From JAHJRJ01 sp037443685 (GTDB lineage: Bacteria > Bacteroidota > Ignavibacteria > UBA10030 > BY39), in contig JBBINX010000066.1 of assembly GCA_037443685.1 (NCBI GenBank), positions 1-13,504 of the forward strand: 13,504 nucleotides of DNA. Direction: 5' to 3'. Shown here piece after piece: positions 6,975 to 13,504 of the stretch. The notes under the pieces were generated by a model that had not been told where the DNA came from, did not search any database, and worked only from the letters and a program-made list of their open reading frames with translations. The translations under genes were made by a program, and so were the position numbers. Each line of letters opens with the position of its first letter. Positions within the stretch are counted from its first letter, which is position 1.

Positions 6975-7970
6975 TTATTTCAATTTCATTGTCGATACAA
7001 TTTGTTCAAACGGTGTTAGGTATGCTAATTTTTGTGGACTATAGTAATTCATAGTTATTCGTATCACCTTATCGTTTTTCACTAGAAAGTATGCCCGACT
7101 TTCAATTTCCTTAGCAGGTGAATAATTTAAATACATAGTTTTGTTTCCGTCGATAGTTACTTCTCCAGATGTTTTAGATTTATACTTGCCTTTGTTTTGG
7201 TCAAAAACTTTTTCAACTGTTAAACCTTGCGCACCAAATACATCGAATTGGATACTACAATCCAACCTGTCGGCTCTCATCCCGATTGACAATTCATTCT
7301 TACCTTTAGGAGGAGAAGTGAATTCCAGATTATCTGGATAATTAATTGTAAAGAAAGGTGTCTCATATTTTTCCAGATTTGACGAAGCTGACCAAACACC
7401 TGGAGTTTTGACAACGGGTAAAGGGAGTGTAAACGATTTCAACATCGTGTCGAACACAGCTGCATGAGCTGTGAACATCTCTCCGAAGCCTGCGACACCG
7501 ATCTCGTAATACAGAGTATCGGATGTGAAAACAATTTTGTAACCATTCATATTCATCTTGGTAGTAATGGGAATAGTATAATTTATTCTAATGGCTTCTT
7601 TATCGCTGACAGTAACAGGGTTTTCATTGTCGATCTTCCCTACCATCTTGATGTTTTCACGGGTTTGTTCGACCATCTCCTCGAATGTTTTTCCGTTCAA
7701 TTCAGATACAAGTACTGCCACTTCAGTGCCTAATTCACCAGGGCGACCTGGATCTAAAAATTTATCTGCAACTCCTTGTGATTGATAGAAACGCGCTTTA
7801 CCAGACTGGCCTAACTGCCTCCATTCAATCGGATATTCTATACTAAACCCGTACATCGCATCTTTGTACTCCTTAAGAGTTCCGACTTTCACAGGTTCCA
7901 TTTTTTTCCCACAAGAAAACAATGTTAATACTAAGCTGATGCACATTCCTATTGATAGATACTTTTTCAA
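6975..7970 (-). CDS. Lipoprotein with two PsbP-like domains
   Basis: This 331-residue protein has a lipoprotein signal, MKKYLSIGMCISLVLTLFSC, with the lipobox LFSC and lipidated Cys 20. The next residues GKK carry no Asp retention signal, so it is probably moved to the outer membrane or stays facing the periplasm. Two similar halves follow: YGFSIEYPIEWRQLG near residue 45 and FFTINYPDNLEFTSPPKG near residue 207. Each ends in an FxxMLKSFTLP / FEQIVSTMKLK type helix-strand. This 'F.I.YP..W' start and 'F..M..SF' end are typical of the PsbP/Mog1-like alpha/beta fold often found in bacterial lipoproteins of unknown role. The start is TTG at 7970, fixed by a perfect AAAGGAGG Shine-Dalgarno eight bases upstream; a later ATG would destroy the lipoprotein signal. 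It lies between the DinB-like and Rossmann genes in the same operon-like run. Confidence 0.8.
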   Translation of the reverse strand: MKKYLSIGMCISLVLTLFSCGKKMEPVKVGTLKEYKDAMYGFSIEYPIEWRQLGQSGKARFYQSQGVADKFLDPGRPGELGTEVAVLVSELNGKTFEEMVEQTRENIKMVGKIDNENPVTVSDKEAIRINYTIPITTKMNMNGYKIVFTSDTLYYEIGVAGFGEMFTAHAAVFDTMLKSFTLPLPVVKTPGVWSASSNLEKYETPFFTINYPDNLEFTSPPKGKNELSIGMRADRLDCSIQFDVFGAQGLTVEKVFDQNKGKYKSKTSGEVTIDGNKTMYLNYSPAKEIESRAYFLVKNDKVIRITMNYYSPQKLAYLTPFEQIVSTMKLK

Positions 7971-7978
7971 TTTAATAT

Positions 7979-7986
7979 CCTCCTTT
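7979..7986 (-). promoter_or_regulatory. Strong Shine-Dalgarno site deciding a TTG start
   Basis: Read on the - strand, AAAGGAGG is followed by ATATTAAA and then TTG. The match to the anti-Shine-Dalgarno sequence is complete and the spacing is eight bases. This sets the TTG at 7970 as the start of the PsbP-like lipoprotein, and shows that the organism uses Shine-Dalgarno initiation on at least some genes. Confidence 0.8.
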
Positions 7987-8016
7987 AGAGTTTATATTGT
8001 TGTTATTTTGTAACGA

Positions 8017-8508
8017 TTATTTAGTAACGATGGTTAAAATATTTTTTATCTGTTGCAGATGGTTTTCGCCATGATTGGTATAAGTTCTTAACATATCCCA
8101 CAATGATACATCACCTTTTTCAGTATGTTTGCCCTTTCTTTCCCAAGCCGACATTGGTAAAAGTTTAAGCAATAGATACGTTCGCTGTCTTATTAATCCG
8201 AATATCAAGATTGAGATCTCCGGATCTAAATTTTCATAGAACAATTTATCAGCCCATTCATTTTGGTCGTATGCTAATAATTGTGGGGCTTCTTCTGCGA
8301 TAATACGTTGCATTCCTGTAACCGCCATTATCTCACTATCGCATAGATGATTTGCAATTTGCTTGATTGACCATTTACCTGGTGCGGGAACGAATTTTAA
8401 ATCCTCTTCAGAAATATTATCAAATATAACTTTTATTTTTTCATAAGAAGAAACATAAGTCTCTAAAAGTGTAGATATTTCAAATGTATCAACCATATAA
8501 TTTTTCAC
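8017..8508 (-). CDS. DinB-like superfamily protein
   Basis: This 163-residue protein matches the DinB/YfiT-like four-helix bundle fold. The start is helix-rich, followed by PAPGKWSIKQIANHLCDSE (His 54), a middle helix with GMQRII, and a final helix YTNHGENHLQQIKNIL (His 146, His 150). The three histidines are the metal-binding triad of this family. Members include thiol-dependent S-transferases and many uncharacterised proteins induced by damage; no specific substrate can be assigned. No signal peptide is seen. The start is taken as GTG 8508, whose GTG overlaps the TGA of the DUF1573 gene (GTGA), suggesting translational coupling. An ATG four codons later (8496) is a good alternative and neither has a clear Shine-Dalgarno site. 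Confidence 0.82.
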   Translation of the reverse strand: MKNYMVDTFEISTLLETYVSSYEKIKVIFDNISEEDLKFVPAPGKWSIKQIANHLCDSEIMAVTGMQRIIAEEAPQLLAYDQNEWADKLFYENLDPEISILIFGLIRQRTYLLLKLLPMSAWERKGKHTEKGDVSLWDMLRTYTNHGENHLQQIKNILTIVTK

Positions 8509-9179
8509 TTAACAAAAGCGTAAAACCGCAACGGAAGTTTTAGTTGTTTTTTGTTTTGCGTGTTTACTATTATCTCACCCTGGCTCATCCCTTGAGATGT
8601 AGGATTAAATTTTATCGACATCTCGGTGATTTCATTAGGCATAATCTTACGTTGCATAATATTTACTTGCAGTCCCACTATTTTATGGTCGAATGATATG
8701 ATTTCCACCGACTCGGTAGTATTGTTTCGAACTTTTACGTTCATTATTGCAGTTGTATCCAACGTTAGGTTTTGAAAATAAATCATCTGTGGATCGAACT
8801 TTAAAATTGAAGTAATATTTGCAGTAAAATTAATAAGTAGTTGTGATTTAGACGTATCGTTTGAATAAACCGTTACAGTTTTTTGGACTCTACCCTCGAA
8901 CCCTTGAGAGTTGAATCCGATACTAATAGAACCCGTATCTCCGGGTGGGATTACGTTCTGGCTTATTAATGCGGCAGTACATCCACACGACGCCTGAACT
9001 TTTTCGATAATCAATGTATCCTTACCCGTGTTTTTGATTGTTAATTTTTTATCTAACTTTGCCCCGCTTATCATTTCTCCAAAATCTAAAGTTGTACCTT
9101 GAAGAATTTCAATCTTTGGTTGTGAATTTACAATTGAAACACTAATGATGAATAACAATAGCCAAGAATAATATTTCAT
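8505..9179 (-). CDS. DUF1573 domain secreted protein
   Basis: The 224-residue product has an N-terminal signal peptide (MKYYSWLLLFIISVSIVNSQ, cleaved near residue 19) and an immunoglobulin-like DUF1573 domain. It shows the family's features: LDFGEMISG (31-39), LTIKNTGKDTLIIEKVQASC, the SCGCT motif (64-68), VIPPGDTGSISIGFNSQGFEG and VTVYSND. A second Ig-like segment of similar size fills residues ~125-224 (FDPQMIYFQNLTL, MPNEITEMSIKFNP). The fold is related to ASH/MSP-type beta-sandwiches; the molecular role is not known. ATG 9179 is preceded by AAAAAGG at an 8-base spacing (complement of 9188-9194). It lies 68 bases after ptb and overlaps the DinB-like gene by four bases. Confidence 0.85.
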   Translation of the reverse strand: MKYYSWLLLFIISVSIVNSQPKIEILQGTTLDFGEMISGAKLDKKLTIKNTGKDTLIIEKVQASCGCTAALISQNVIPPGDTGSISIGFNSQGFEGRVQKTVTVYSNDTSKSQLLINFTANITSILKFDPQMIYFQNLTLDTTAIMNVKVRNNTTESVEIISFDHKIVGLQVNIMQRKIMPNEITEMSIKFNPTSQGMSQGEIIVNTQNKKQLKLPLRFYAFVK

Positions 9180-9247
9180 AATGTTTGCCTTTTTAAATTA
9201 CTACACACATTATTAAGAATTTTATGCATCAAATGCAAGAATATAAC

Positions 9248-10153
9248 TCAATCGCTCATCAGAATCCCTAAGGCAATAGTCTGTAATTTTTCACCGCGCT
9301 TATCGGCACGCGACGGAATAAGAATTGGAACTAGTCCACCAACAATCACTTGTGCATGCGCCAAATTTGCAAAATATTGTGTACTTTTTGCCAAACTGTT
9401 TGCCGATTCGATGGAGGGAGCAACAATAATATCGGCATTGCCGGCCACTTCCGATTTGTAGTTTTTTTCGATAGCTGACTGTGGACTAATCGCTAAATCA
9501 AGCGCCATCGGACCGTCGACGATACACCCCATAATTTTCCCTTCCTGATTCATTTTTTTTAATTCGGCGGCATCGACCGAAGATTGCAGCTTCGGATTTA
9601 TTTTTTCAGATGCCGAAAGTATAGCAACTTTCGGTAAGTTGTTACCTAATGCATTTGCAACCTTAACAGCATTTTTTATCAATCCTATTTTGTCTGCAAG
9701 ATTCGGCTGTAAATTTAATCCTCCGTCTGTTATCATCACGAATTTATTCTCTTGCTTTTGTGGATACTCGAAAATGAAAACATCGCTAAAAAGAGCGCCT
9801 GTTCTCAAATTATTCTTAGGATCAAATACAGCTTTCATTAAAGTTGAAGTATCTACCGAACCTTTCATCAATACGTGGCAATTTTTATTATGAATTAGTT
9901 CAAACGATTTTAATATTGCTTCGTCGATTGATACTATGTTGTGAATGAAATAGCTGCTCGATCTGCCGTTTAATTGTTCCACTATCTGTCTAATTAGAGA
10001 TTCGTCACCAACCAAGTGAAATTTGGCAATTCCCAATTTTTGTGCGTCTATAACTGCTGATAGAGTCTCTTCATTATGCGGTTGGATTACAACAACACTC
10101 TTTTCCTTGATAGTCAGTACCTTTTTAAAAATTTCCTCAAAGTTATTAATCAT
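9248..10153 (-). CDS. ptb: Phosphate butyryltransferase (phosphate acyltransferase)
   Basis: This 301-residue enzyme belongs to the phosphate acetyl/butyryltransferase family and catalyses acyl-CoA + phosphate to acyl-phosphate + CoA. Family landmarks are LMKGSVDTSTLMKAVFD (95-111), LRTGALFSDVFIFEYP (116-131), ITDGGLNLQPNLADK (141-155), SASEKINPK (181-188) and CIVDGPMALDLAIS (210-223). The substrate-site region AGNADIIVAPSIESANSLAK (237-256) and VGGLVPILIPSRADKRGEK (271-289) follow. The length is normal for Ptb (~300) and shorter than most Pta, and the adjacent butyrate kinase supports Ptb over acetate use. Substrates may be butyryl-, valeryl- or branched-chain acyl-CoA. It starts one base after the stop of buk (TAA-A-ATG), so the two are translated together. 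Confidence 0.92.
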   Translation of the reverse strand: MINNFEEIFKKVLTIKEKSVVVIQPHNEETLSAVIDAQKLGIAKFHLVGDESLIRQIVEQLNGRSSSYFIHNIVSIDEAILKSFELIHNKNCHVLMKGSVDTSTLMKAVFDPKNNLRTGALFSDVFIFEYPQKQENKFVMITDGGLNLQPNLADKIGLIKNAVKVANALGNNLPKVAILSASEKINPKLQSSVDAAELKKMNQEGKIMGCIVDGPMALDLAISPQSAIEKNYKSEVAGNADIIVAPSIESANSLAKSTQYFANLAHAQVIVGGLVPILIPSRADKRGEKLQTIALGILMSD

Positions 10154-10154
10154 T

Positions 10155-11216
10155 TTAATAGATTTTTATAGTTTCTTTTATATTTAAAACTCTTAACGCA
10201 CCTTTTGCAAGTGCTTTCATCTCATCATCTCCCTGGAAAACCAATACTTTTGATATAAAATCGACTCTTTCTACTATCCAATCTGTCAGGAGCTTCGATT
10301 TTGCAAGTCCACCTGTTAATACAATCGCATCTATTTTTCCTTTTAATACTGTCGCCATTGCTCCAATTTCTTTTGCTATTTGATAAGCCATAGCTTCGAA
10401 TACTTCGCCTGCTTTTATGTTTCCACTAGCAATTTGTTTTTCAACATCTTCAGCACTATTTGTCCCAAGGTAGGCAGATAGACCTCCATTACCCATGACA
10501 AACTTTCGTAGTTCTTGTTCAGTATATTTACCCGAGAATGCTAAAGTAATAAATGGCTGTAATGGTAAGCCACCTGTTCTTTCCGGTGAAAAAGGCCCAT
10601 CGCTCGATGCGTCATTAACATCTATAATTTTTCCATTCCGGATAGGCGCGACAGATATACCCCCACCCAAATGCGCAACAATGAATGAGGATAATTCGAA
10701 TTCGATATTTAATCGATCGGAAGCATTACGAGCCGCTTCGTGTAAACTTAAAGCGTGCGAAAGACTTCGCCGCACAATTTCAGGATGTCCTGAATATCTT
10801 GCAAGTGGTTGGAATTCATCAACCGAAACAGGATCAACGACAAGAGCTTTGCAATGAGCGTCAACAGCAATTGTATAAGCAAGCACACATCCAAGGTTCG
10901 ACGCGTGTTCACCTTGCAGATTTGCCCGTGCATCAACGAGCATTTTATCGTTCACTTCGTACACTCCGCCTTCAAGCGAACGAAATAAACCACCTAACGT
11001 AACTATTGCTGCAATTTCTTTCAAGTTGATATCGTTTGCTTGAAGCCATTGTGAAATTGCATTAAACCTGAAATCATATTGTCCCCAGATTCGCGGGTGT
11101 GTCTGAATTTCTTCAGCAGTATGTTTTAGTGTTTCTGATCGCAGTAACTCCAAATCTAAGTAAACAGCTATTTTAGTGGAAGTTGAACCTGGGTTTATAA
11201 CAAGTATCTTATACAT
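10155..11216 (-). CDS. buk: Butyrate kinase
   Basis: This 353-residue cytosolic enzyme of the acetate/butyrate kinase (ASKHA) family makes ATP and a short-chain acid from acyl-phosphate and ADP. The phosphate-binding loop VINPGSTSTK (6-15), the HLGGGISV strand (182-189), DGPFSPERTGGLP (206-218) and the adenosine motif VLTGGLAKS (299-307) are all present. The length matches butyrate kinases (~355) rather than acetate kinase (~400). With ptb it forms the acyl-CoA to acid energy-conserving pair; here buk comes first, unlike the ptb-buk order known from clostridia. ATG 11216 has only a weak purine-rich CGAGAAAA upstream. It is the first gene of the seven-gene - strand run, and a candidate promoter lies about 60 bases upstream. 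Confidence 0.93.
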   Translation of the reverse strand: MYKILVINPGSTSTKIAVYLDLELLRSETLKHTAEEIQTHPRIWGQYDFRFNAISQWLQANDINLKEIAAIVTLGGLFRSLEGGVYEVNDKMLVDARANLQGEHASNLGCVLAYTIAVDAHCKALVVDPVSVDEFQPLARYSGHPEIVRRSLSHALSLHEAARNASDRLNIEFELSSFIVAHLGGGISVAPIRNGKIIDVNDASSDGPFSPERTGGLPLQPFITLAFSGKYTEQELRKFVMGNGGLSAYLGTNSAEDVEKQIASGNIKAGEVFEAMAYQIAKEIGAMATVLKGKIDAIVLTGGLAKSKLLTDWIVERVDFISKVLVFQGDDEMKALAKGALRVLNIKETIKIY

Positions 11217-11276
11217 ATTTTCTCGTATTAATCTAAACTCGATATAATATACATTAATGATTATAAATGTTCAAGA

Positions 11277-11306
11277 AAAATAATTTATTTTATTCACCCG
11301 GTTCAA
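11277..11306 (-). promoter_or_regulatory. Weak candidate promoter of the buk-ptb run
   Basis: On the - strand, TTGAAC (complement of 11301-11306) is followed after 18 bases by TATTTT (complement of 11277-11282). It also reads as TTTG-N21-TATTTTTC, close to the Bacteroidetes form. The leader to the ATG at 11216 would be about 55 bases. A perfect 10-base palindrome, TCAAATTTGA (11303-11312), overlaps the -35 and could be an operator. Base composition is so AT-rich that chance matches are likely. Confidence 0.25.
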
Positions 11307-11372
11307 ATTTGAGGATACGTGTCCATAAATTAAAAATAATAATTAATTAAACTCTACTAATTAAGCTGTTAA

Positions 11373-11403
11373 TTTTGCCACTGATACTTTAATTGCTTAT
11401 CTT
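11373..11403 (+). promoter_or_regulatory. Candidate promoter of the dCMP deaminase gene
   Basis: TTTTGCCA (11373-11380; hexamer TTGCCA at 11375-11380) is followed after 17 bases by TATCTT (11398-11403; TATCTTTT fits the Bacteroidetes TAnnTTTG element, with TTTG 20 bases upstream). Transcription would begin near 11410 with a leader of about 60 bases. It shares the full octamer and spacing with the candidate promoter at 405-435. Confidence 0.45.
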
Positions 11404-11471
11404 TTAGCTGGTAATTTTATCTAACAATAACAATTAGTTACTTATAAATTCAATTATTTAAAGGTAAGATT

Positions 11472-11903
11472 GTGAACAATAAAAGAGTAGATTGGACCGA
11501 GTATTTTATGAACATTGCCGAGCAAGTGGCAACGCGGAGTACTTGCAACAGGAAACATATAGGCGCTGTTATCGTGAGGGAAAAAACCATACTTTCAACC
11601 GGCTACAATGGAAGTATAAAGGGAGCACCCCACTGCGATGATATCGGACACGATATGGAAAACGGGCACTGCATACGAACTGTTCATGCCGAAGCTAACA
11701 CAGTTGCTCAAGCTGCCAAGTATGGAGTTTCAATAGATAATTCTGAGATTTATATAACCGCTTCTCCGTGTCTCACTTGCTTTAAACTGATTGCGAACGC
11801 TGGAATCAAAGTAGTTTATTACAAAGAATTTTACCGCGATGAACGGATTAACGAATATGCAAAACAAGCCGGTATCAAATTAATTTATACAGGAGAGAAA
11901 TAA
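11472..11903 (+). CDS. dCMP deaminase (ComEB-like)
   Basis: This 143-residue cytosolic enzyme deaminates dCMP to dUMP, feeding thymidylate synthesis. The zinc-dependent deaminase motifs are complete: HAEANT (His 72, catalytic Glu 74) and PCLTC (Cys 100, Cys 103). RSTCNRKHIGAVIV (22-35), STGYNGSIKGAPHC (42-55) and HCIRTVHAE show the dCMP-deaminase rather than the cytidine- or tRNA-deaminase branch. The start is GTG 11472 with AAAGG seven bases upstream (11460-11464). It stands alone on its strand, downstream of a 255-base divergent promoter region. Confidence 0.93.
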   Translation: MNNKRVDWTEYFMNIAEQVATRSTCNRKHIGAVIVREKTILSTGYNGSIKGAPHCDDIGHDMENGHCIRTVHAEANTVAQAAKYGVSIDNSEIYITASPCLTCFKLIANAGIKVVYYKEFYRDERINEYAKQAGIKLIYTGEK

Positions 11904-11955
11904 GACTATAAGTGATAATAGATTCATCAGCGAGTTGGAAAACAAACTTTAAATC

Positions 11956-11996
11956 ATCGGCGAAGCAACCGATTCGTTGAATATTTTTTTATTTTT
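11956..11996 (+). terminator. Possible weak terminator after the dCMP deaminase gene
   Basis: ATCGG (11956-11960) pairs with CCGAT (11969-11973) around an eight-base loop, and T-rich sequence (TTTTTTT-A-TTTTT, 11984-11996) follows ten bases later. An alternative stem is CAAC-CGATTC-GTTG next to the T-tract. Both stems are short, so termination is only possible, not shown. Confidence 0.25.
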
Positions 11997-12043
11997 AATA
12001 AACTATTATATTTTTATATTCGAATTATAAAAAGAGGAGTAGT

Positions 12044-13243
12044 ATGAAGTATTTATACGTTTTAATACTAATGATTTTTGTGACCGTCCCATCTTGGACG
12101 ATAAATCGGACAATCGAAGTTCGAAAAGGAGAAAGTCTCCAAACTGCAATTGACATTTCGATAGCTGGCGATACAATCAAAATCGGTGAAGGTGAATTTA
12201 GAGCATTATCTGAGCTTTACAATGATGATCGGTGCGGTAATTGTAACGAGCAAAACATACCTGTAACGGCGACGAGAGGTTTTATTATCGAAGGTAAATC
12301 GCTTGTAATTATCGGCGTAAATCCATTTCAAACAAAGTTGATAACGAATGCAGGTTATGGGGTATTGTTTATCAATAGCAATGGCTCTTCAATATCTAAT
12401 TTAACAATTACAGGTGGCAAACGCGATACAAGCGGTAATGCGACAAATGCCGGAATTGTTATAAAGAATAGCGTCGTTCACATTAAAAATATTCATGTAA
12501 AAGATAATACCGATCAGGCTTCAGGCGTAGTGGTAGGGATTGCAGGAATTATCGGACGTGAAGGATCTGAGACAATAGTTGAAAATTCTATCATCCGCAA
12601 CAACAGCTGGGATGGGATTGCTTTATATCGTGGAGCAAAAGCATTAATCATCGATAACATGATTGAACAAGGAAGAGGAGTTGGTATTGGTGTTACGTGG
12701 GATGCAAATGCTACTATTTTACGAAATAGTGTTTCCTATTATTGGAAGGGCATCGGAACGTTCGGTGATGCAAAAGCGATTGTAAAAAATAATGCTGTTT
12801 ATGAAAACCTCAGTTGGGGAATAGCGATTACAGGTTCTTCTTTCATGGAAGTTGCTAATAATGTTGTTACAAGAAATGGAAATTGTGGGATTGCGATATG
12901 GGACAGAACATCATCCGGTAAAATATATAATAATGCAATTACTGAGAACGGCTGGCGAGATGAATGGTTATGCCCGCAAGTAGGGTTCTGGATGAACGGT
13001 GAGATGGTAAACGTAGAATTTACTTACAATGATGTCTGGAATAATCTTATGGGAAACTATCGCCAAATAGAAGATCAAACTGGCAAGAACGGAAATATTT
13101 CCGCGGAGCCTCTTTTCATACAAGATTCAAATTATAAAACTCTGTCAACTTCACCACTAAGAAAAGCAGGCAAACCTAACGTACAAAAATTAAAACAAAA
13201 CAATAACCATATCGGAATTGAAGGCGGTCCTTGTGCACAGTGA
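12044..13243 (+). CDS. Secreted right-handed parallel beta-helix (NosD/pectate lyase-like) protein
   Basis: This 399-residue protein has a signal peptide (MKYLYVLILMIFVTVPSWT) and then the pattern of a parallel beta-helix. SLQTAIDISIAGDTIKIGEG (31-50) is the typical opening. Repeated short turns follow, with VxxNxI/V cores: SISNLTITGG, VENSIIRNNSWDGIAL, IIDNMIEQGRGVGIGV, ILRNSVSYYWKGIG, VKNNAVYENLSWGIAI, VANNVVTRNGNCGIAI and IYNNAITENG. The end, NISAEPLFIQD...LSTSPLRKAGKP, is the usual closing of these proteins. They bind or cleave polysaccharides or act in surface structures; no catalytic set was recognised, so activity is unknown. No T9SS sorting domain is seen at the C-terminus. ATG 12044 has the strong Shine-Dalgarno AGAGGAG (12033-12039). 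Its TGA overlaps the GTG of the next gene. Confidence 0.82.
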   Translation: MKYLYVLILMIFVTVPSWTINRTIEVRKGESLQTAIDISIAGDTIKIGEGEFRALSELYNDDRCGNCNEQNIPVTATRGFIIEGKSLVIIGVNPFQTKLITNAGYGVLFINSNGSSISNLTITGGKRDTSGNATNAGIVIKNSVVHIKNIHVKDNTDQASGVVVGIAGIIGREGSETIVENSIIRNNSWDGIALYRGAKALIIDNMIEQGRGVGIGVTWDANATILRNSVSYYWKGIGTFGDAKAIVKNNAVYENLSWGIAITGSSFMEVANNVVTRNGNCGIAIWDRTSSGKIYNNAITENGWRDEWLCPQVGFWMNGEMVNVEFTYNDVWNNLMGNYRQIEDQTGKNGNISAEPLFIQDSNYKTLSTSPLRKAGKPNVQKLKQNNNHIGIEGGPCAQ

Positions 13244-13504
13244 CCCAAGATTCATATCAAACGATTGCCGCAACGGCAAGAAAAGAGATAAAAGTTTCTA
13301 ACTCTCATTTTATCGCTTCTGCTTTTCCTGTAACTTCAAAAGAAGAAGCTGAGAGTTGTCTAAAACATATACGGAAGGAATTTTACGATGCTAACCATAA
13401 CTGCTTTGCTTATCGAATAGGAATAACTGGTGATGTATTTCGATACTCTGATGATGGCGAACCTTCAGGAACTGCCGGTGTAAAAATATTAAATGCAATC
13501 CAAT
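13240..13504 (+). CDS. YigZ/IMPACT family protein, N-terminal part (cut by window end)
   Basis: The gene starts at GTG 13240, overlapping the stop of the beta-helix gene by four bases (GTGA), and stays open to the end of the window (88 codons). The product reads VTQDSYQTIA and then shows the family signature KVSNSHFIASAFPVTSKEEA, EFYDANHNCFAYRIG (48-61) and FRYSDDGEPSGTAG (67-80). These are the conserved blocks of the IMPACT/YigZ (UPF0029) domain, a ribosomal S5 domain 2-like fold. Bacterial members are widespread and their role is uncertain; eukaryotic IMPACT acts in translational control. The C-terminal half is outside the window. No Shine-Dalgarno is well placed (AAGGCGG is 12 bases away), so coupling to the upstream gene is the likely start mechanism. 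Confidence 0.9.
   Translation, partial: MTQDSYQTIAATARKEIKVSNSHFIASAFPVTSKEEAESCLKHIRKEFYDANHNCFAYRIGITGDVFRYSDDGEPSGTAGVKILNAIQ

Noticed and set aside
1..13504. CRISPR array, tRNA or rRNA gene, insertion sequence or prophage
   Set aside because: No spaced direct repeats, no tRNA-like cloverleaf, no rRNA segment, and no transposase, integrase or phage protein was seen on either strand.

Overview
The window is AT-rich DNA from a member of the Bacteroidota/Chlorobiota/Ignavibacteriota (FCB) side of the bacterial tree. Evidence for this is the C-terminus of a TonB-dependent receptor, a DUF4835/PorD protein (type IX secretion family), a DUF1573 protein with the SCGC motif, and a buk-ptb pair. 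Several genes have clear Shine-Dalgarno sequences (AAAGGAGG, AAAGG, AGAGGAG), and the apparent promoters look sigma70-like as much as Bacteroidetes-like. Classical Bacteroidetes rarely use Shine-Dalgarno sites, so a deeper branch such as Ignavibacteria fits better. This placement is inference; there is no rRNA or other phylogenetic marker here.

Left part, + strand (1-4137): the end of a TonB-dependent outer-membrane receptor; a TatD-type metal-dependent hydrolase fused in one chain to a radical SAM domain; and a secreted HEAT-repeat protein with a cyclophilin-type peptidylprolyl isomerase domain at its C-terminus. A degenerate intergenic repeat lies before the HEAT-cyclophilin gene.

Middle part, - strand (4313-11216): seven genes in a row, transcribed in the order buk, ptb, DUF1573, DinB-like, PsbP-like lipoprotein, large Rossmann-fold protein, porD. 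Gaps are 1 to 68 bases, with one 4-base overlap, so much of the run may be one operon. Buk and Ptb interconvert acyl-CoA and acyl-acid through acyl-phosphate with ATP formation. Four of the other five proteins are envelope-directed or of unknown role. The Rossmann protein and PorD form the tail of the run and converge on the HEAT-cyclophilin gene.

Right part, + strand (11472-end): a 255-base AT-rich divergent promoter region, then dCMP deaminase, then a secreted right-handed parallel beta-helix protein whose stop overlaps the GTG start of a YigZ/IMPACT-family gene that runs off the window.

No RNA gene, CRISPR array, insertion sequence, phage or defence island was seen, and no stretch of more than 300 bases lacks a gene. 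Most of this is ordinary chromosomal content. The items most worth a second look are the TatD-radical SAM fusion, the HEAT-cyclophilin fusion, the unclassified 568-residue Rossmann protein next to porD, and a promoter motif shared by two distant genes.
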